Assembly: GCF_000152865.1 (NCBI RefSeq)
Contig: NZ_CH672390.1
Span: forward strand, 2,087,468 to 2,151,467
Direction: 5' to 3'
DNA: 64,000 nt
From: Erythrobacter sp. NAP1
GTDB lineage: Bacteria; Pseudomonadota; Alphaproteobacteria; Sphingomonadales; Sphingomonadaceae
Part shown: positions 60,174 to 64,000 of the stretch, one piece after another
Position numbering within the stretch: the first letter of the stretch is position 1
Layout of the letters: each line of letters starts with the position of its first letter
Position numbers and translations under genes: made by a program
The notes under the pieces: model-generated
What the model saw: the letters and a program-made list of their open reading frames with translations, nothing else
Databases searched by the model: none
What the model was told of the DNA's origin: nothing

Positions 60174-61546
60174 TGTGCGACCTCCTTCACGCTGGCTTCG
60201 AGCTCTCGGGCGAGCGTCTCGATGTCTTCTTCGGTTGTGGTTTCGGTCACTGCGACCAGCAGCGCGTGTTCAAGCGCCTCGACACCCGGATAGAGCCTCC
60301 CAAGCGAAACGCCGCCAAGGACGCCACGATCGGCCAGATCACGCACAATCTCGCGTGCAGGCTTGCCATCGAGCATGAGCGTGAATTCATTGAAGAACGC
60401 ATTGTTCAGCAGCTTGACGCCGGGCACCTTCTCCAAGCGGTCAGCCGCAAGGCAAGCAAGGCGGTGGTTCTCGGCAGCGAGTTCGCGCAGCCCCTTTTCG
60501 CCAAGCAATGTCATGTGAACACTGAATGCGAGCGCGCACAATCCGCTGTTGGTGCAGATGTTCGAAGTCGCCTTTTCGCGCCGGATATGCTGCTCACGGG
60601 TGGACAAGGTCAGAACGAAGCCGCGCTTGCCTTCTGCATCGGTCGTTTCACCGCACAGGCGTCCGGGCATCTGGCGCACATGATTGGGATCGCGGACGGC
60701 GAAGAGACCGAGGTAGGGTCCGCCAAACTGCAGTCCGACGCCGATCGACTGGCCCTCGCCCACGACGATGTCAGCACCCATTTCGCCCGGAGCCTTGATC
60801 GCGCCAAGAGCTACGGGCTCGGTGTTAACCACAACCAGCAGCGCGCCCACCGCATGGGCTGCTTCGGCGACAGGCGTCAGATCGCTGATCCGGCCTAGAA
60901 TATCAGGGTACTGGACGACCACGCAGGCGGTGTCTTCGTCGATCCGCGCGGTAAGGCCATCAAGGTCGGGCTCGGGCTGGATCGCCGGGGCACTGTCGGC
61001 GATCACATCGCCCGTGAAGTGCGCCATGGTGCGCACGACTTCGGAATAGTGCGGATGCAGTGCGCCCGAAAGAACCGCGCGCTTCTTGCGGGTGACGCGG
61101 GTCGCCATCGCAACAGCCTCCCAGCACGCAGTCGAACCGTCATAAAGCGAGGCATTGGCTACAGCGCAGCCGTAGAGCCGAGCCACCTGGCTCTGAAACT
61201 CGAACAGCATCTGCAGCGTGCCCTGCGCGATTTCGGGCTGATAAGGTGTGTAGGCCGTCAGGAACTCGCCGCGCTGAATGATGTGATCGACGCTGGCCGG
61301 TATATGGTGACGATACGCGCCTGCCCCGAGGAAGAAAGGCGCATCGCCCGCCGCAAGGTTCTTGGCCGCGCGCGCCTTCATGTGGCGTTCGACCGCCATC
61401 TCGCTTGCATGCATCGGCAGATCGCGGATCGGACCGTCAAGCCGGGCCACTTCGGGCACGTCTACGAAAAGGTCGTCGATCGAATCCGCGCCAATCTTGG
61501 CGAGCATTTCGGTGCGGTCGGTGTCAGTGAGCGGGAGGTAGCGCAT
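60170..61546 (-). CDS. gcvPA: Glycine dehydrogenase (decarboxylating) subunit 1
   Basis: 458 residues: [19 protein letters not shown] start, [39 protein letters not shown] and [15 protein letters not shown], all of the alpha subunit of the two-part P-protein. Forms the heterotetramer with GcvPB. It follows gcvH by 43 bases and leads straight into gcvPB. Confidence 0.96.
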   Translation of the reverse strand: MRYLPLTDTDRTEMLAKIGADSIDDLFVDVPEVARLDGPIRDLPMHASEMAVERHMKARAAKNLAAGDAPFFLGAGAYRHHIPASVDHIIQRGEFLTAYTPYQPEIAQGTLQMLFEFQSQVARLYGCAVANASLYDGSTACWEAVAMATRVTRKKRAVLSGALHPHYSEVVRTMAHFTGDVIADSAPAIQPEPDLDGLTARIDEDTACVVVQYPDILGRISDLTPVAEAAHAVGALLVVVNTEPVALGAIKAPGEMGADIVVGEGQSIGVGLQFGGPYLGLFAVRDPNHVRQMPGRLCGETTDAEGKRGFVLTLSTREQHIRREKATSNICTNSGLCALAFSVHMTLLGEKGLRELAAENHRLACLAADRLEKVPGVKLLNNAFFNEFTLMLDGKPAREIVRDLADRGVLGGVSLGRLYPGVEALEHALLVAVTETTTEEDIETLARELEASVKEVAQ

Positions 61547-61589
61547 GGGGGGAATTCCTCAGGTGAGCCTAACGGCTCGGGTCACACGG

Positions 61590-61961
61590 TCACAGGCTGT
61601 CTACGAAAGCCTTGTAGCCCTTTTCATCCATCAGGCCTTCGAGCTCGGAATTGTCGCCGATCGTCATGCGAAAGAACCAGCCTTCCTCTTCGGGCGATGA
61701 ATTGACGAGCGCAGGGTCTTCTTCGAGGGCGCCGTTGGTCTCGGTCACTTCGCCCGATATCGGAGCGTAGACATCACTCGCCGCCTTGACGCTCTCGACC
61801 ACTGCCGCATCGCCGCCCTTGTCGAGCATCGTGCCGACGTCGGGCAATTCGACAAAGACGATATCGCCCAGCTGTTCCTGAGCGTAGTCGGTGATGCCAA
61901 CCGTGGCGCTCTCGCCCTCGACATCGATCCATTCGTGTTCATCGGTAAAATAGCGCGGCAT
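61590..61961 (-). CDS. gcvH: Glycine cleavage system H protein
   Basis: 123 residues with the lipoyl domain: [33 protein letters not shown] and the lipoyl-Lys in [19 protein letters not shown] (Lys about 64). Carries the aminomethyl group between P and T proteins. Three bases after gcvT; strong operon. Confidence 0.97.
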   Translation of the reverse strand: MPRYFTDEHEWIDVEGESATVGITDYAQEQLGDIVFVELPDVGTMLDKGGDAAVVESVKAASDVYAPISGEVTETNGALEEDPALVNSSPEEEGWFFRMTIGDNSELEGLMDEKGYKAFVDSL

Positions 61962-61964
61962 AGG

Positions 61965-63134
61965 TCAGTTTCCCCTGAAGTAGCGATGCGGGACAAACGG
62001 CATTGGTGTTACGGATGCCGGAAGGCGGCGGTTGCGAACTTCGCATTCCAATTCGGTGCCGGGCGCGGCGAGCACCGCGTCGACGAAAGCCATGGCGATA
62101 GGATGGCCAAGCGTCGGTGAAAAACCGCCGCTGGTGACGATTCCGACTTTCTGGTCGCCGTGGAAGACTACGGCGCCCTCACGTGCCGGCAGACGTCCGT
62201 CAAGTTTCAGGCCCACGCGGCGCTGGGCGAGCGTGCCAGCCTCGAGGTCGGCAAGCCGCCCTGCGACCGCCATGTGCCCGGCATACCCGCCGATCTCGCG
62301 GCGCTTCTTCGACAGCGCGAATGTCAGATCTGCAGTGACCGGATCGGTGTCGGTGGTCAGATCGTGGCCATAGAGCGGAAGACCGGCTTCAAGGCGAAGG
62401 CTGTCACGCGCGCCGAGACCGGCGGGCTTGACCCGCTCATCGGCCACGAGCGCGTCAGCAAGGGCAGCAACCTTGTCTTCGTGGACAGCGATCTCGAAAC
62501 CGTCTTCGCCGGTATAGCCAGCGCGGCTGACCCAGATGTGGCCACCGTCCCATTCGAAGAGGCCAGCGGTCATAAAGGTCAGTGCGCCGGTCCCGGGGAC
62601 CAGCTCCTCAAGCACAGCTCCGGCCTTCGGTCCTTGCAAGGCAAGCAGAGCAAAATCATCGAAGTGAGTGAGCGTTACGTCGTCATCAAGATGTTCGCGA
62701 AGGTGAGCGATGTCGTCCCACTTGCAAGCCCCATTGACCACGAGCGCGAGGTGCGGGCCGGTGTTGGTCACCATCAGGTCATCAATGATCCCGCCCGCTT
62801 CGGTCAGGAGAAACGAGTAGCGCATCTTGCCGGGCTTCAAGTTGGTGATCGCGCCGGGCAGCAGCTTTTCGAGTTCGCGCGCGGCTAGCGTGGGATCATC
62901 CTGCGGAGACTTGAGAGCAAGCTGACCCATATGCGAGACGTCGAACAGGCTCGCGCTGTTTCGCGTCCATTCATGCTCGGCGACGATGCCTTCATACTGG
63001 ATCGGCATCTCATAGCCCGCAAAGGGCACCATGCGTGCGCCGCGTTCGCGATGCCACGCATCAAGAGGCAAGGTCCCCAACGGGATTTCCTCAGGCAATT
63101 CTTCTTCGCTCAAATCAGGTCCCCGAACAGGCAA
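61965..63134 (-). CDS. gcvT: Glycine cleavage system T protein (aminomethyltransferase)
   Basis: 389 residues: FAGYEMPIQYEGIVAEHEWTRNSASLFDVSHMGQ, YTGEDGFEIAVHEDKV and LRLEAGLPLYGHDL motifs of the folate-binding T protein. Makes methylenetetrahydrofolate and ammonia. The start is TTG 63134 with CGGAG seven bases upstream, a second in-frame TTG 21 bases on being an alternative; no ATG fits. It leads the gcvT-H-PA-PB operon beneath the glycine riboswitch. Confidence 0.94.
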   Translation of the reverse strand: MPVRGPDLSEEELPEEIPLGTLPLDAWHRERGARMVPFAGYEMPIQYEGIVAEHEWTRNSASLFDVSHMGQLALKSPQDDPTLAARELEKLLPGAITNLKPGKMRYSFLLTEAGGIIDDLMVTNTGPHLALVVNGACKWDDIAHLREHLDDDVTLTHFDDFALLALQGPKAGAVLEELVPGTGALTFMTAGLFEWDGGHIWVSRAGYTGEDGFEIAVHEDKVAALADALVADERVKPAGLGARDSLRLEAGLPLYGHDLTTDTDPVTADLTFALSKKRREIGGYAGHMAVAGRLADLEAGTLAQRRVGLKLDGRLPAREGAVVFHGDQKVGIVTSGGFSPTLGHPIAMAFVDAVLAAPGTELECEVRNRRLPASVTPMPFVPHRYFRGN

Positions 63135-63481
63135 TCAAACGCTCCGAATTGAAGCGAGTTCCTGCCCCCTCTGTCGGGTAAACCTGAGAGCTTAGCCGCG
63201 GCCAATAGTGCGCAGCATTCCCCTTCGGTGGCGACGAACCAATGCGGTCCGCAGCGCTTTCCAGAGTGCCTATGCCTTTTCGCGGTCCATTTGCCTGAGA
63301 GTTTCCGGGGCGGTTGCTCCTTCGGCGCCGGATCCGGGCTTAGCCGGGACCAGTCTCTCCCGCGAAAGACGCCGGAATCACTCCCGGCAGGCGCGCTCTA
63401 TGTTGCGGATGCGAAAAGAAGCGTCAATCGCCGGATTGATCATTGGGCAAATAATTATGCACAAAGTGCGCAATCAGGGTT
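63135..63481. other. Intergenic leader of the gcv operon
   Basis: About 350 bases without a gene. Most of it is the tandem glycine riboswitch (63165-63365); 63366-63481 is the likely promoter part, containing an A/T-rich stretch near 63410-63465 but no consensus I can assign with confidence. Confidence 0.6.
63165..63365 (-). promoter_or_regulatory. Tandem glycine riboswitch
   Basis: Two aptamers on the minus strand. First (63365-63281): GGGAGAGAC, GCCGAAGGAGCAA, CTCTCAGGCAAA and GGACCGCG. Second (63266-63165): TCTGGAAAGC, ACCGAAGGGGAA, CTCTCAGG and CGACAGAGGGG. A linker of about 14 bases joins them. This is the classic activating glycine riboswitch in front of gcvT. Confidence 0.93.
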
Positions 63482-63847
63482 TCAACCTTGCGCGCAGGCC
63501 CCGGCGGTAAGCGTGTATTGCTCTCCGTTCGCCTCGGTCACGTCAACGGTCGCACACCAGCTTTCGGCGAAGCTCGTTTTCAGCCTTGAAAGCACATGCC
63601 TCTCGCCGGCATTGACGCTGGTGCTTCCAGCATGGCGAGCGGTCGAGGAACCTGTGAGCTTGAGCTTGTAGTCGACCTTCTGACTGGTTGCGGAATCGGC
63701 GATGAGCTCGATTTCTACGCTGCCCGCCTGTTCCGCCACCTCAAGCGTCAGCGCCCTGTCCTGGTCTCCCATGCTCTTCGCTCCTGCAACGCTACCGACA
63801 GCCAGCAAGGGCAGAAGCGCGAGCAATCGGATTTGCGGATTGCGCAT
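63482..63847 (-). CDS. Secreted CsgH-like protein (possible curli factor)
   Basis: 121 residues with a signal peptide (cut near SVAGAKS). The mature domain is a beta-rich unit: VEIELIADSATSQKVDYKLKL, STARHAGSTSVNAGERHVLSRL and WCATVDVTEANGEQYTLTAGAC, with two Cys. This resembles CsgH, the alphaproteobacterial curli-assembly inhibitor. ATG 63847 starts the signal peptide; TTG 63862 is an alternative. It follows the right-edge gene with a gap of about 11 bases. Confidence 0.5.
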   Translation of the reverse strand: MRNPQIRLLALLPLLAVGSVAGAKSMGDQDRALTLEVAEQAGSVEIELIADSATSQKVDYKLKLTGSSTARHAGSTSVNAGERHVLSRLKTSFAESWCATVDVTEANGEQYTLTAGACAQG

Positions 63848-63858
63848 CAAGCCTAGCC

Positions 63859-64000
63859 TCAATTGCCGCCCAGCTGCGTGACAATTGCGTTCACCACAGC
63901 CTGGGTTTCTGGCGAGAGACCGTCGACGCCATCGCCTTCTGCTGCGGTCGCTTGCGCATCGCTCAGCGTTTGTTGGCTGAGCGCAACCGATGCAACGGCT
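63859..64000 (-). CDS. Partial protein, C-terminus only
   Basis: The last 46 codons of a gene that continues off the right edge; ends LSPETQAVVNAIVTQLGGN. Hydrophilic, Ala/Gln/Thr-rich, no motif. It precedes the CsgH-like gene on the same strand and is probably in its operon. If the CsgH reading is right, this could be another curli gene, but the fragment itself does not show this. Confidence 0.5.
   Translation of the reverse strand, partial: AVASVALSQQTLSDAQATAAEGDGVDGLSPETQAVVNAIVTQLGGN

Overview
The window is chromosomal DNA of a GC-rich alphaproteobacterium, most likely a sphingomonad of the Erythrobacter group (Erythrobacteraceae). This rests on a crtY-crtI-crtB carotenoid operon, general-stress (EcfG-type) GGAAC-N16/17-CGTT promoters, an alphaproteobacterial LexA box (GTTC-N7-GTTC) in front of dinB, small sphingomonad stress proteins (DUF2945, DUF3008, DUF3140) and a gcvT-H-PA-PB operon under a tandem glycine riboswitch. 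No sequence search was possible. Family names come from motifs read by eye.

Layout. 1-5.5 kb: edge of an unknown gene, dapD (lysine and cell wall), a stress-type block of tiny proteins behind an EcfG-like promoter, an M19 dipeptidase, and a DUF985 cupin / DoxX-like / DUF3253 operon. 5-13 kb: SWIB and PEBP proteins, an S41 protease lipoprotein, a sensorless HWE/HisKA_2-type histidine kinase with a response regulator behind a perfect EcfG-type promoter, secreted lipoproteins (one fasciclin), an unusual photolyase and a patatin lipase. 13-18 kb: DUF6491, HEAT-like and ribosome hibernation proteins, a GST, and a TPP riboswitch driving thiC.

18-24 kb is the most accessory part. Three low-GC blocks (18.04-18.6, 18.6-19.85 and 21.87-23.18 kb) encode HEPN-like proteins and a DUF5343/Swt1-HEPN gene pair, interspersed with yaiI, a cold-shock gene and a periplasmic Rid protein. 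They end at a frameshifted helix-turn-helix gene, a six-unit array of about 21-bp direct repeats, and a 21-bp palindrome that recurs at 46.26 kb.

24-32 kb: secreted and envelope proteins: an MBL-fold lipoprotein that seems to start at ATT, a YadA-like trimeric adhesin, a PqqB-like MBL hydrolase with an amidohydrolase, an S9 peptidase and a MipA/OmpV porin. 32-41 kb: a tightly coupled operon crtY-crtI-(Tdi1/DUF1851-like)-LOG-crtB, followed by an NTF2-like secreted protein and a biotin-dependent acyl-CoA carboxylase whose two subunit genes are separated by a 120-bp MITE-like inverted repeat. 41-47 kb: a Bcr/CflA transporter, SOS-controlled dinB, 6-phosphogluconolactonase with a Nudix hydrolase, dps, a TMEM165/GDT1-like protein, an SDR, tRNA-Gly(CCC) and KDPG aldolase. 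48-56 kb: all lower valine-degradation steps (acyl-CoA dehydrogenase, enoyl-CoA hydratase, 3-hydroxyisobutyryl-CoA hydrolase, mmsB, mmsA) yielding propionyl-CoA. 56-64 kb: an Nmad3-like protein, an NTP transferase with a flippase, the glycine cleavage operon, and the edge of a possible curli (CsgH-like) locus.
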